A stretch of DNA of 32,332 nt from JAJFUG01 sp964473155 (GTDB lineage: Bacteria; Gemmatimonadota; Glassbacteria; GWA2-58-10): NCBI GenBank assembly GCA_964473155.1, contig CAYYNT010000051.1, positions 1 to 32,332 on the forward strand, given 5' to 3'. The notes under the pieces are model-generated. The model saw only the letters and a program-made list of their open reading frames with translations, was not told the origin of the DNA and made no database searches. This document shows positions 25,385-32,332 of this stretch, piece after piece. Position 1 is the stretch's first letter. Each line of letters begins with the position of its first letter. The translations under genes and the position numbers were made by a program.

Positions 25385-25597
25385 TCATTCATTCGACCAG
25401 TAAACAATTACTACTTCTACGTTGGGATTTCTTAATCCCTTGGAAGTTCCTATTTTAACGCCCAGCGTTGGAGGCAGGGCACTGACAGAAACGATATCTT
25501 TCTCCTCGATACCAAATTCTACGGCTCTCTCGTTGAACTCGTCCAGAACCTCCTGCACGGTCAATCCGCTGACCTGAAAACACCTTAGTTGGCGCAT
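25385..25597 (-). CDS. Small protein of unknown function downstream of the Fic gene
   Basis: This 70-residue ORF starts 44 bases after the Fic stop on the same strand. AAAGGAGG lies ten bases before the ATG, a strong ribosome site. The protein has a compact alpha/beta pattern (LTVQEVLDEFNERAVEFGI, then DIVSVSALPP, then NVEVVIVYWSNE) without signal peptide, membrane segment or Cys motif. It may be co-transcribed with the Fic gene. An antitoxin role is possible by position only; the Fic protein already carries its own inhibitory helix. Confidence 0.6.
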   Translation of the reverse strand: MRQLRCFQVSGLTVQEVLDEFNERAVEFGIEEKDIVSVSALPPTLGVKIGTSKGLRNPNVEVVIVYWSNE

Positions 25598-25640
25598 ATG
25601 TCGAATGCCTCCTTTCCGGATTAGGAGCCGAACACTCGGA

Positions 25641-26807
25641 TTATAATGGTTCAGTCCCTTCGTTCAGAATCCGCAGGTAATCCCTGTAGGCGAACAGCAG
25701 CTTGCGGCGGTTCCCGGTCAGTTCCTCCACAAGGCCGATCCCGGCCAGCTTATTCAGGCAGGCGATCACGGTGGGATTGGAAAGACCGGTTCCCGAGACT
25801 ATCTCGGCTATGCTCAATATCGGTTTCTGCTGCAGCATATGGTGCACCCGCAAGGCCGATCCAGCGGCCTTGCCCAAACCCTGGACCCGGCCGCGGTCGA
25901 TCTCGAACAAGTGAACGATCTGTTTCGCCGTTGCCACTGCAATTGCGGCCGTCGACGATACTCCCCCCAGGAAAAACGCCAGCCACTCCTCCCAATCGCC
26001 GTCGGTGCGGACTTTCTGCAGGAGGTCGTAGTACTGCTGCCTATGCTGCTTGAAATACAGGCTCAGGTAGAGCATCGGCTGGTTCAGCACGCCCTCGGCG
26101 CAGAGCAGGAAAGTAATCAGCAACCGGCCCAGCCTGCCGTTGCCGTCCAGAAACGGGTGAATGCTCTCGAACTGCACGTGAGCCAGGGAGGCCTTGATCA
26201 GCACGGGCGTCTTCGAGGGCTGGTCCTGCAGGAACAGCTCCAGGCTGCCCATACAATCCATCACTTTTTCGGGTGGAGGTGGTATGTAGAGGGCATTGCC
26301 CGGACGAGCGCCGCCAATCCAGTTCAGGGAGCGCCGGAACTCACCTGGGTCTTTCTGGCTCCCCCGCCCCTCCCGCAACAGCACCTGGTGTATCTCCCTG
26401 ATAAGTCTCAACGACAGGGGAAAGCCCTCCCGCAGCCTGTGCAGGCCATGGTCCATCGCGGCCACGTAGTTCGAAACCTCCCGGACATCGTCCAGCGGGA
26501 CTCCGGGCTGGGCCTGGCTCTCAAACTTCAGCAGGTCGGATAGAGAGGACTGAGTGCCCTCGATCTGCGAGGACAGCACAGCCTCTTTCCGGATGTACAT
26601 GTAGATAAAAAGGGACGTGTCCGGAAGGAGAGTGGAGGCACTGTCCAGCCGGCCGAGGGCGAGAAGAGTTTCATCGTGAAGCTCACGCATCCGCGGACTT
26701 ATCTCAAGGGATGGAACCGGCGGCAGTGGATCCGGCACGAATGCCCGGCATTCCTCCCCTCCGGCGGTGGAGACCGTAACATATTTTCCAGTCGCACCCC
26801 GATTCAT
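25641..26807 (-). CDS. Fic-domain protein (predicted AMP-transferase) with self-inhibitory motif
   Basis: ATG 26807 is preferred: GAGG precedes it by about six bases, and the longer frame from 26852 adds only hydrophobic lead residues. The 388-residue protein has a Fic_N region and an inhibitory (S/T)xxxE(G/N) motif, SSQIEG (79-84), then the Fic core HPFLDGNGRLGR (217-228) with catalytic His217, the NGR anion hole and both Arg. A C-terminal winged helix (ILSIAEIVSGTGLSNPTVIACLNKL) follows. Fic enzymes move AMP from ATP to a Ser, Thr or Tyr of a target protein; N-terminal inhibition defines class II, which keeps the enzyme off until modified or relieved. Target unknown. Confidence 0.9.
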   Translation of the reverse strand: MNRGATGKYVTVSTAGGEECRAFVPDPLPPVPSLEISPRMRELHDETLLALGRLDSASTLLPDTSLFIYMYIRKEAVLSSQIEGTQSSLSDLLKFESQAQPGVPLDDVREVSNYVAAMDHGLHRLREGFPLSLRLIREIHQVLLREGRGSQKDPGEFRRSLNWIGGARPGNALYIPPPPEKVMDCMGSLELFLQDQPSKTPVLIKASLAHVQFESIHPFLDGNGRLGRLLITFLLCAEGVLNQPMLYLSLYFKQHRQQYYDLLQKVRTDGDWEEWLAFFLGGVSSTAAIAVATAKQIVHLFEIDRGRVQGLGKAAGSALRVHHMLQQKPILSIAEIVSGTGLSNPTVIACLNKLAGIGLVEELTGNRRKLLFAYRDYLRILNEGTEPL

Positions 26808-26861
26808 GACAACCTCGAATAACAATTTAAAGAATTTTAAATAGCCTTCCAATATTTAATC

Positions 26862-26879
26862 TTAAGGCCTTTTCCTTAA
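26862..26879. repeat. Inverted repeat in the Fic upstream region
   Basis: TTAAGG (26862-26867) and CCTTAA (26874-26879) flank CCTTTT, about 55-70 bases before the Fic start in an AT-rich stretch. It could be an operator for the Fic protein's own winged helix or another regulator. Evidence is symmetry and position only. Confidence 0.3.
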
Positions 26880-26947
26880 ATTAACAAATATTATCTGTAA
26901 AACAAGCTTGATCAGTCACACTCTCACCGGGTATATACCAATACTGC

Positions 26948-26981
26948 GGTAGGTTTGATACGTCTTTGAAAAAAACCTACC
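26948..26981. repeat. Inverted repeat spanning the WG-repeat gene stop
   Basis: GGTAGGTTT (26948-26956) and AAACCTACC (26973-26981) form a perfect 9-bp stem with a 16-base loop. The TAG stop of the WG-repeat gene lies in one arm. No T-tract follows on the minus strand, so it may stabilise the mRNA 3' end rather than terminate. Confidence 0.45.
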
Positions 26982-28119
26982 TCGTCAACTCCCAGACATA
27001 CTTCCCGCTCTTGTCGATATAGCCTATCCGGTCCAGATATCTTTCCTGCGCCAGACCGCCCTCAAACGTAAGCGGTTCGGGGAACCGCGGCTCGATAACC
27101 ATCTTTCCGTTGCGGTCGATAAAACCCCACCTGTCGCCCACCCGCACCGCGGCCAGGCCAGCGCTGAAACTGCGGGCCTCGGCATATTTCGCCGGAATCA
27201 CCTGCGCTCCGGTGGCGTCGATGAAACCCCAGCCATCGGCGGTCCGCACCAGGGCCAGTCCCTCCTGAAAAGATGAGCAGTACGTTATTTCCGGCCTGTC
27301 ACCCAGTTCGAGCACTGTCTGTCCGCCACGGCCGAGATAACAGCATTTCCGCCCGATACGCGCCGCGGCCCGGTCCTCTGAAAACATATCAAGACGGTCA
27401 TACTGCGGCCGGATCACGAAACCGCCATTCATGTCTATACAGCCCCATTTACCCTTCACCTGCACCAGGGCCAGCCCATCCTTGAAAGGATAAGCCGTCT
27501 CAAACCGGGCTTTTATCGCAACCTTGCCAGATTTGTCTATAAAGCTGAATACATCCCCTTCTTTCACCAGAGCCAGTCCACAACTGAAAGGATGAGCCTG
27601 ATCGAACCTTGCCGGTATCACCAGTTGTCCGGACTTGTCAAAATAGCCCCATTTCAGCCCGGCGCCCAGGACATCCATCTGCACCGGAAGTATACCCTCT
27701 GAATAAGACCAGGCCTGCACCACGGCTGCCGTAACCACCTCCCGGCCGGTATGGTCGATGAAACGGCTCATGTCCTCCGGGCCCATTTTCACCAGGGCCA
27801 GGCTGTCGCTGAACGGAACCGCCAGACTGTATTTCGGAGGGATTACCAGCTCGCCGGTCCGGTCGATATAGCCCCATTGACGGCCCATGCGGGCAGGAGC
27901 CAGCCCCTCCCTGAAATCCTGCGCCCCATCGTATTTGAGCGCGATAACGAGGCTGCCCGTGCTGTCGATGAAGCCCCATTTACCGTTCCGCTGGACCGGA
28001 AAAAGCCGCGGCTCATCAACGTTTGCAGTTCCCTGAGCGATAATTTCGGAAAAACTGATCAATGTGGAAATAATCAGGACGGTGCTTAAGAGGCGCGAAA
28101 ACGGGTGGGTAAGACGCAA
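26977..28119 (-). CDS. Exported WG-repeat protein
   Basis: The start is a TTG at 28119, chosen because AGGAGG lies five bases upstream and a signal peptide begins right there (LTHPFSRLLSTVLIISTLISF, with SEIIAQ as cleavage region). The frame open to 28245 has no such site. The 380-residue product has about nine WG repeats of roughly 35-40 residues, each of the form WGFIDxxGxxVIxxxYxxAxxFxxGLAxV; one (GPEDMSRFIDHTG) and one (IGRKCCYLGRGG) are divergent, and the last is partial. WG-repeat proteins are thought to be binding or surface proteins, with no enzymatic activity known. It is preceded by a sigma-54 promoter. Confidence 0.88.
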   Translation of the reverse strand: MRLTHPFSRLLSTVLIISTLISFSEIIAQGTANVDEPRLFPVQRNGKWGFIDSTGSLVIALKYDGAQDFREGLAPARMGRQWGYIDRTGELVIPPKYSLAVPFSDSLALVKMGPEDMSRFIDHTGREVVTAAVVQAWSYSEGILPVQMDVLGAGLKWGYFDKSGQLVIPARFDQAHPFSCGLALVKEGDVFSFIDKSGKVAIKARFETAYPFKDGLALVQVKGKWGCIDMNGGFVIRPQYDRLDMFSEDRAAARIGRKCCYLGRGGQTVLELGDRPEITYCSSFQEGLALVRTADGWGFIDATGAQVIPAKYAEARSFSAGLAAVRVGDRWGFIDRNGKMVIEPRFPEPLTFEGGLAQERYLDRIGYIDKSGKYVWELTR

Positions 28120-28179
28120 TCTCTCCTCCTGAGACAGTTTGGATATAACTGCGGGAAACCCTGGGGGGAGGGATAAGAC

Positions 28180-28215
28180 CTGAGAATGGCCTCCAGGCTG
28201 ATACTGCATTCTCAG
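28180..28215. repeat. Perfect 9-bp hairpin in the WG-gene leader
   Basis: CTGAGAATG (28180-28188) and CATTCTCAG (28207-28215) pair perfectly around an 18-base loop containing a second small stem (GCC/GGC). It begins almost at the predicted sigma-54 start point, so it would be a 5'-end RNA hairpin or a protein-binding site. Confidence 0.5.
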
Positions 28216-28228
28216 GAGTATACAAAAT

Positions 28229-28244
28229 AGCAATGACCATGCCA
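28229..28244 (-). promoter_or_regulatory. Sigma-54 (RpoN) promoter for the WG-repeat gene
   Basis: On the minus strand TGGCATGGTCATTGCT matches the -24/-12 consensus, with GG (28243-28242) and GC (28231-28230) separated by ten bases. The predicted start near 28218 leaves a leader of about 100 bases before the TTG. It shares TGGCAT-N5-TTGCT with the fliD promoter. Confidence 0.75.
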
Positions 28245-28331
28245 TAAAGAGAAAGAAGACCTAAGGCGCTGTCCACGCTGCATTCTGTCTGCTTCCTTGT
28301 TTACGATTGGCAAAAATGCGTCACCCAGGAT

Positions 28332-28345
28332 GTTACACCTGTAAC
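28332..28345. promoter_or_regulatory. Palindrome upstream of the WG-gene sigma-54 promoter
   Basis: GTTACACCTGTAAC has perfect arms GTTACA/TGTAAC around CC. It lies about 115-130 bases upstream of the predicted WG transcription start, a usual place for a sigma-54 activator site. It also lies directly after the sulfatase stop, so a role as a 3' hairpin is the alternative. Confidence 0.35.
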
Positions 28346-28348
28346 TTA

Positions 28349-29770
28349 TTACAGAACAGTCACCGGAAACAGCTCGCTCTCCGTGCGGCTGGCGGCGAAC
28401 AAAGCCTCCATCTCCCTCACCACCTCCGGGTTCGCGGCAGCCAGGTTGGTGGTTTCAGCAATATCCGTGCTCAGATCATACAGTTCGACCGGACTGGTGA
28501 GGCCATGCCGCACCACTTTCCAGTTTCCGTTGCGGACAGCCTGACTGAACCCGCGCTCGTGGAATTCCCAGTAGAGCGGGCCATGCGCGGCCTGCGGCTG
28601 CCCTAACAACTCCGGCAAAACGTTTATTCCGTCCAGCCCGGCGGGCGATGCAACCCCGGCAAGCGCGGCCATGGTGGGAAGAAAATCCCAGAAAGCCCAG
28701 GGATACGCGCTCATCCGCCCCGGCGCGATATGCCCCGGCCAGCGCGCAAGCATCGGTGTGCGTATTCCACCCTCGTACAGGTCACGCTTGATCCCACGCA
28801 ACGGGCCATTGCTGTCGAAGAAATCCGGGTCGTGGCCGCCCTCGCGGTGCGGGCCGTTGTCGCTCGTAAAGAAAACCAGAGTCTCCCTGTCCAGCCCCAG
28901 TTCTTTCAGCAGCGACATTATCTTGCCCGCGTCACTGTCCAGGCGGCTGACCATGGCGGCGAAATTCCTTTCGTTCCGCGGCCAGTCGCGGCCGGAGTAC
29001 GGACCCTCGGCGGGGATTTCCATCCCGTCCGCTCCGGCCTCGTTGTTGGCGTGCGGGATAGTGGAGGCGAAATACAGGAAGAACGGGCGCTCGCGGTTGT
29101 CCCGGATGAAAGTGAGGGCTTCTGAGATCATCAGGTCCGGCGCATAGGTCCCGCGTTCAGTGGCCACCCCGGAGCCGTCGGGACGGCCCTCAGGGACAGT
29201 GTTGCCTGACAGAGCCACCCGCTCCGAGTTACGGAACAGGAACTCCGGATAGTAGTTGTGGGCGTGCCTCTGGCAAAGGTAGCCGAAAAAATGGCCGAAA
29301 CCCTGACGGTTCGGATGTCCCTCGCTGTCCGGCCCTCCCAGGCCCCACTTGCCGACCAGGGCGGTGGCGTATCCGGCCTGTTGCAATACCTCGGCCACCG
29401 TGACCTCGGATTGCGGCAGCGGGGTCTGGCCCATGGGTTCGGCCTCGCGGTTACCGCGCACCCAGGCGTGTCCGGTGTGCCTGCCGGTCATGAGGCAGCA
29501 GCGCGAGGGAGCGCAGACCGTGCTCCCGGCGTAGCAATCGGTGAAACGCACTCCCTGCGCCGCCAGGCTGTCGATATTCGGCGTGAGGACCTGTTTCTGA
29601 CCGTAGCAGCCCAGGTCGCCGTAGCCCAGGTCATCGGCCAGGATGAACACGATATTGGGCTTCCGGACTGCCCTTTCGCGTCCGGAGCAGCCGGGCAGGC
29701 TGCCAGCGGCCAGTCCGGCGGCGGCGAGCGCGCCCTGACGGACGAATTCCCTCCTGTTGAGCCTGATCAT
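28349..29770 (-). CDS. Tat-exported sulfatase, probable lipoprotein
   Basis: GGAGG lies about five bases before the ATG. The 473-residue protein has a twin-arginine signal (NRREFVRQGALAAAGLA) ending in a lipobox LPGC (25-28), then the arylsulfatase core: FILADDLGYGDLGCYG (42-57, metal Asp46 and Asp47), CAPSR (86-90) where Cys86 would become formylglycine, and GRHTGH. A second metal site is FFTSDNGPHREGGH near 300. Sulfatases cleave sulfate esters from polysaccharides or small molecules; Tat export after folding fits a cofactor-dependent enzyme at the membrane surface. A maturase (formylglycine-generating enzyme or anSME) is not in the window. Confidence 0.92.
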   Translation of the reverse strand: MIRLNRREFVRQGALAAAGLAAGSLPGCSGRERAVRKPNIVFILADDLGYGDLGCYGQKQVLTPNIDSLAAQGVRFTDCYAGSTVCAPSRCCLMTGRHTGHAWVRGNREAEPMGQTPLPQSEVTVAEVLQQAGYATALVGKWGLGGPDSEGHPNRQGFGHFFGYLCQRHAHNYYPEFLFRNSERVALSGNTVPEGRPDGSGVATERGTYAPDLMISEALTFIRDNRERPFFLYFASTIPHANNEAGADGMEIPAEGPYSGRDWPRNERNFAAMVSRLDSDAGKIMSLLKELGLDRETLVFFTSDNGPHREGGHDPDFFDSNGPLRGIKRDLYEGGIRTPMLARWPGHIAPGRMSAYPWAFWDFLPTMAALAGVASPAGLDGINVLPELLGQPQAAHGPLYWEFHERGFSQAVRNGNWKVVRHGLTSPVELYDLSTDIAETTNLAAANPEVVREMEALFAASRTESELFPVTVL

Positions 29771-29811
29771 CAGGTCCTCCGTAACAGGTCGAAAGCAGTA
29801 CGGCAGGGAGC

Positions 29812-30027
29812 TTATTTTCCGCCGAAAAGCCGCGCGAGTACGGTGATAACTACACTGAGGATAATGCAGGTGACAACCGGAAAATAGAAAGTGGTGTTTC
29901 CGCGTCTGATCAGGATATCCCCCGGCAGACGGCCCAGCCAGGGGATCTTCGGGCCGAACATCAGCAAAAGACCCAAGGCGGCGATAGCCAGCCCGGCCAT
30001 AAGCAGTATCTTACCGGCCCCTTCCAT
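29812..30027 (-). CDS. DUF2905 small membrane protein
   Basis: ATG 30027 is chosen because GGAGGG precedes it by eight bases; the open frame to 30120 is longer but lacks a site. The 71-residue protein has two hydrophobic segments (about 5-24 and 49-67) and the DUF2905 core LGRLPGDILIRRGNTTFYFP (31-50) between them. The family is widespread, often near ruvB and DNA repair genes, with unknown role. Here ruvB is two genes upstream on the same strand, in agreement with that context. Confidence 0.85.
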   Translation of the reverse strand: MEGAGKILLMAGLAIAALGLLLMFGPKIPWLGRLPGDILIRRGNTTFYFPVVTCIILSVVITVLARLFGGK

Positions 30028-30067
30028 CCGGAAAGCCCTCCAGTTCAAATAATCCCGGATCATAAAC

Positions 30068-30080
30068 GCGGCAAGGCCGC
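30068..30080 (-). terminator. Weak hairpin after the creatininase gene
   Basis: GCGGC/GCCGC with a 3-base loop is followed by GTTTATG on the minus strand. It is short and has few T residues, so read-through into the DUF2905 gene is likely. Confidence 0.25.
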
Positions 30081-30120
30081 ATCCCCGGCTGAAAAAACCA
30101 TGGCGAAAGGCCTGCCGCAT

Positions 30121-31047
30121 TCAGTGCAGTCCGGCAAGAGTCCTTTTCACCTGGCTCACGATATCATCTACCGCTCTGCTGGTTATTTCCTCTCCGAACT
30201 GCACAGAGGATTTCGTCCTGGGGTCAGCCACCTCGTTTACGGTATAGCCGTTCGTCCCCGATCCCGACCAGTCATCCACAACACCGGTGCTCCAGTACTC
30301 AATTTTTGCAGGCAACGCCGGCAGCGCATCCAAGGCGACCGAGTTCGTCATATACATCATCTGGCTGGTCTCTCCGGCGCAGGCATGGCCGCCCTCTCTT
30401 GCGGAATCCACCGGTGTATCGGCCCAGGCGCCCCGGACCATCACTTTCGGTCCTCCGCCCTTGATATTTTCCTCCAGAGCGATGCGCTCCAGGGTCCTGA
30501 TATGCGCTCCGGCGGCATGACCGCTTAAAATTAAAATCAATTTGGGATTCATCATCGAAATTTCTCTTACAGTTTCTCTTACTATCATAGCCAACATTTC
30601 TTCCGAACTATAGGCGCTTTTTAAAGTAATATCCGGAAACTCCACACTCCATGTGTACTGATCCAGCTTCGGTCCAAAGAGTTTCTTCGATTCCTCCGGA
30701 GAACGCAAAGAGGCCGATCCCCAGTGCAGCGTGGGCCAGACCACGCCTCCGGTTTGCCTGCAAACGCGCAATGCAACTGTCTCGGCAATCAGCGGGTCGG
30801 TTCCGAACGGCATATGCGGTCCATGCCACTCTACAGGTCCTATCGGGACATATACCACCGGGACCTCATCCAGCCGTTGAATGATTTGCCCCGGTCTCAG
30901 GTAGGCTATACTGAATTTCTGCATGTCTTCCAGCTTCTGCTGGATTATTGATCCTTGCTGTGCATTTGCACCGGGAACAGTCCAACCTGAGGCCGCAACT
31001 AACATGACAATCAGAAGAAAAAAACGGGATTTCAATCCGGGCATCAT
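30121..31047 (-). CDS. Exported creatininase-family amidohydrolase
   Basis: ATG 31047 lies five bases after AAAGG; an upstream GTG at 31053 falls closer to the site. The 308-residue protein has a signal peptide (about 1-29, ending GANA). Creatininase-fold metal motifs are VEWHGPHMPFGTD (72-84; Glu73, His75, His78, Asp84), LSGHAAGAH (175-182) and EGGHACAGETSQM (218-230; His221, Glu226). Cytoplasmic relatives open cyclic amides (creatinine) or act in riboflavin and mycofactocin maturation (ArfB, MftE). An exported member is less common. It sits 49 bases after ruvB. Substrate unknown. Confidence 0.88.
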   Translation of the reverse strand: MMPGLKSRFFLLIVMLVAASGWTVPGANAQQGSIIQQKLEDMQKFSIAYLRPGQIIQRLDEVPVVYVPIGPVEWHGPHMPFGTDPLIAETVALRVCRQTGGVVWPTLHWGSASLRSPEESKKLFGPKLDQYTWSVEFPDITLKSAYSSEEMLAMIVRETVREISMMNPKLILILSGHAAGAHIRTLERIALEENIKGGGPKVMVRGAWADTPVDSAREGGHACAGETSQMMYMTNSVALDALPALPAKIEYWSTGVVDDWSGSGTNGYTVNEVADPRTKSSVQFGEEITSRAVDDIVSQVKRTLAGLH

Positions 31048-31095
31048 ATCCACCTTTGCGTGAATGTTGAATGTCGGTATTATCCCTGACAGGTT

Positions 31096-32175
31096 CTATT
31101 GTCCGTCGCCGAACAGGTCTTTCTGGCCCTCGCGGGGAGTATCGGCCGGGGGATTGAGGCCAAGGTGCCGCCAGGCGGCGGCGGTGGCCTCGCGGCCACG
31201 GGGGGTGCGGTTGATCAGTCCGCGCTGGATCAGGAACGGCTCGTACACCTCCTCGATCGTGTCCGGCTCCTCACCCACGGACACGGCCAGAGTGCCCACA
31301 CCCACCGGGCGGCCGCCGTATTTCTCCACCAGGGTGCGCAGGATCGCCAGGTCCATCTCGTCCAGCCCGGACTCATCCACCTCCAGAAGGCCCATGGCAG
31401 CGCGGGCAACCTCGCGGCTTATCCGGCCATCCGCCCGCACCTGGGCATAGTCGCGGATACGCCGCAGAAGGCGGTTGGCGATACGCGCCGTGCCGCGTGA
31501 GCGGCGGCTGATCTCCTCGGCCCCGTCCGGGTCTATCTCCACCCCCAGGATACGGGCCGAGCGTTTTACTATCTGGGCCAGTTCCTCATCACTGTAGAAA
31601 TTCAGCCGTCCCACAACGCCGAAACGAGAGCGCATGGGGCTGGTGAGCAGACCGCTGCGCGTGGTGGCCCCGATCAGGGTGAACCGCTTTAGTGGTATAT
31701 TCACGCTGCGCGCCGCCGGTCCGGTGTCGATCATTATGTCCAGGCAGAAATCCTCCATCGCCGGGTAGAGATATTCCTCCACGTTGCTGCGCAGACGGTG
31801 AATCTCATCGATGAACAGGATGTCGCGCTCATCGAGATTGGTGAGCAGACCGGCCAGGTCGCCGGCTTTCTCCATCACCGGTCCGCTGGTCACCCGGATT
31901 CCCACCCCCAGTTCCCGGGCGATTATGTGGGCCAGGGTGGTCTTGCCCAGCCCCGGAGGGCCGCAGAACAGGCAATGGTCCAGGGCCTCGCCGCGCTGAC
32001 GCGCCGCCTGGATGAATATACCCAGTTTCTCCTTGAGCCGCGGCTGGCCGACAAACTCATCCAGCGTCGACGGGCGCAGGCTGCCCTCGAAACTGTCCTC
32101 ATCCTCCAGCACATCCGGCCGGGTCAGGTCAATGCGGTCTTTGGAACTGTCGCTCAAGTTGTTTTCACAGGCCAA
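31096..32175 (-). CDS. ruvB: Holliday-junction branch-migration ATPase RuvB
   Basis: The 359-residue protein has the RuvB AAA+ core: LRPSTLDEFVGQ (33-44), Walker A CGPPGLGKTT (71-80), Walker B ILFIDEIHRL (119-128), sensor 1 LIGATTRSGLLTSPMRSRFG, and the C-terminal winged-helix part with YGGRPVGVGTLA and EPFLIQRGLINRTPRGR. RuvB hexamers pump DNA through RuvA-bound junctions. The start is uncertain: TTG 32175 (used here) and TTG 32157 are both in frame and neither has a strong ribosome site. ruvA and ruvC are not adjacent within the window, and the upstream 157 bases show no clear promoter. Confidence 0.95.
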   Translation of the reverse strand: MACENNLSDSSKDRIDLTRPDVLEDEDSFEGSLRPSTLDEFVGQPRLKEKLGIFIQAARQRGEALDHCLFCGPPGLGKTTLAHIIARELGVGIRVTSGPVMEKAGDLAGLLTNLDERDILFIDEIHRLRSNVEEYLYPAMEDFCLDIMIDTGPAARSVNIPLKRFTLIGATTRSGLLTSPMRSRFGVVGRLNFYSDEELAQIVKRSARILGVEIDPDGAEEISRRSRGTARIANRLLRRIRDYAQVRADGRISREVARAAMGLLEVDESGLDEMDLAILRTLVEKYGGRPVGVGTLAVSVGEEPDTIEEVYEPFLIQRGLINRTPRGREATAAAWRHLGLNPPADTPREGQKDLFGDGQ

Positions 32176-32332
32176 GGTTTGCGGAAACTGTGTGGAAAGA
32201 ACTGTTCTGAAAACGTTTAGAAAAAAGCTTTAAAACACAACTCACTGTATACCAGCTTTGTCCGGTCAGGAACTTGTATCACGGGATCGAAAGGTTATTG
32301 TTTTCATGTCCTTTTCCGGCTTGTGGAAAAGG

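Noticed and set aside
25839..26543. 234-residue plus-strand frame opposite the Fic gene
   Set aside because: Gln/Leu-rich shadow; the Fic core motifs are on the minus strand.
28016..28276. 86-residue minus-strand frame overlapping the WG-repeat gene start
   Set aside because: Overlaps the sigma-54 promoter and the signal peptide region in another frame; no ribosome site.
32176..32332. Promoter or gene in the right-edge AT-rich stretch upstream of ruvB
   Set aside because: Several TTG- and TAT-like hexamers but none with correct spacing; no coding frame reaching the edge with family features.

Overview
The window looks like a high-GC, flagellated, two-membrane (diderm) bacterium. Evidence for the outer membrane is a TonB-dependent receptor and a heptosyltransferase-type GT9. 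Evidence for flagella is FliD, FliS and a DUF115/Maf flagellin glycosyltransferase. Two clear sigma-54 promoters are visible. Several genes use TTG or GTG starts behind good Shine-Dalgarno sites. The phylum cannot be fixed from sequence reading alone; a deltaproteobacterial-like or FCB/candidate-phylum organism is plausible.

Region 1 (1-5760): the N-terminus of a GT4 glycosyltransferase runs off the left edge on the minus strand. Facing the other way is a metal-uptake operon: TonB-dependent receptor, a strong hairpin plus T-tract, then substrate-binding protein, ATPase and permease of the ZnuABC/cluster A-I type, ending in an overlapping SAM methyltransferase. The substrate-binding protein lacks two of the usual histidine ligands. 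A small Cys-rich gene converges on the operon.

Region 2 (5761-24652): about 18.5 kb of co-directional genes behind a sigma-54 promoter. The order is fliD (very large), an unknown protein, DUF115/Maf, fliS, a winged-helix/Rossmann regulator, a propeller-plus-helical protein, a nucleotidyltransferase/CDP-alcohol phosphotransferase fusion, a membrane protein, GT9, a small methyltransferase, a SpsF-type CMP-sugar synthetase, a PseG-like hydrolase, an ATP-grasp ligase, a NeuB/PseI-like synthase and a Gfo/Idh/MocA oxidoreductase. The likely theme is making and activating a nonulosonic (pseudaminic/legionaminic-type) acid and placing it on flagellin. The ATP-grasp, methyltransferase and CDP-alcohol enzymes hint at unusual tailoring. 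The first sugar-nucleotide steps (PseB/C/H type) and flagellin itself are not in the window.

Region 3 (24653-26976): an accessory islet on the minus strand with an AT-rich zinc-ribbon membrane protein, a decayed gene remnant, a small unknown ORF and a self-inhibited Fic-domain protein.

Region 4 (26977-32332): minus-strand genes for an exported WG-repeat protein (with its own sigma-54 promoter and a structured leader), a Tat-exported lipoprotein sulfatase, a DUF2905 membrane protein, an exported creatininase-family protein and RuvB. No rRNA, tRNA, CRISPR array, insertion sequence or replication origin was recognised.
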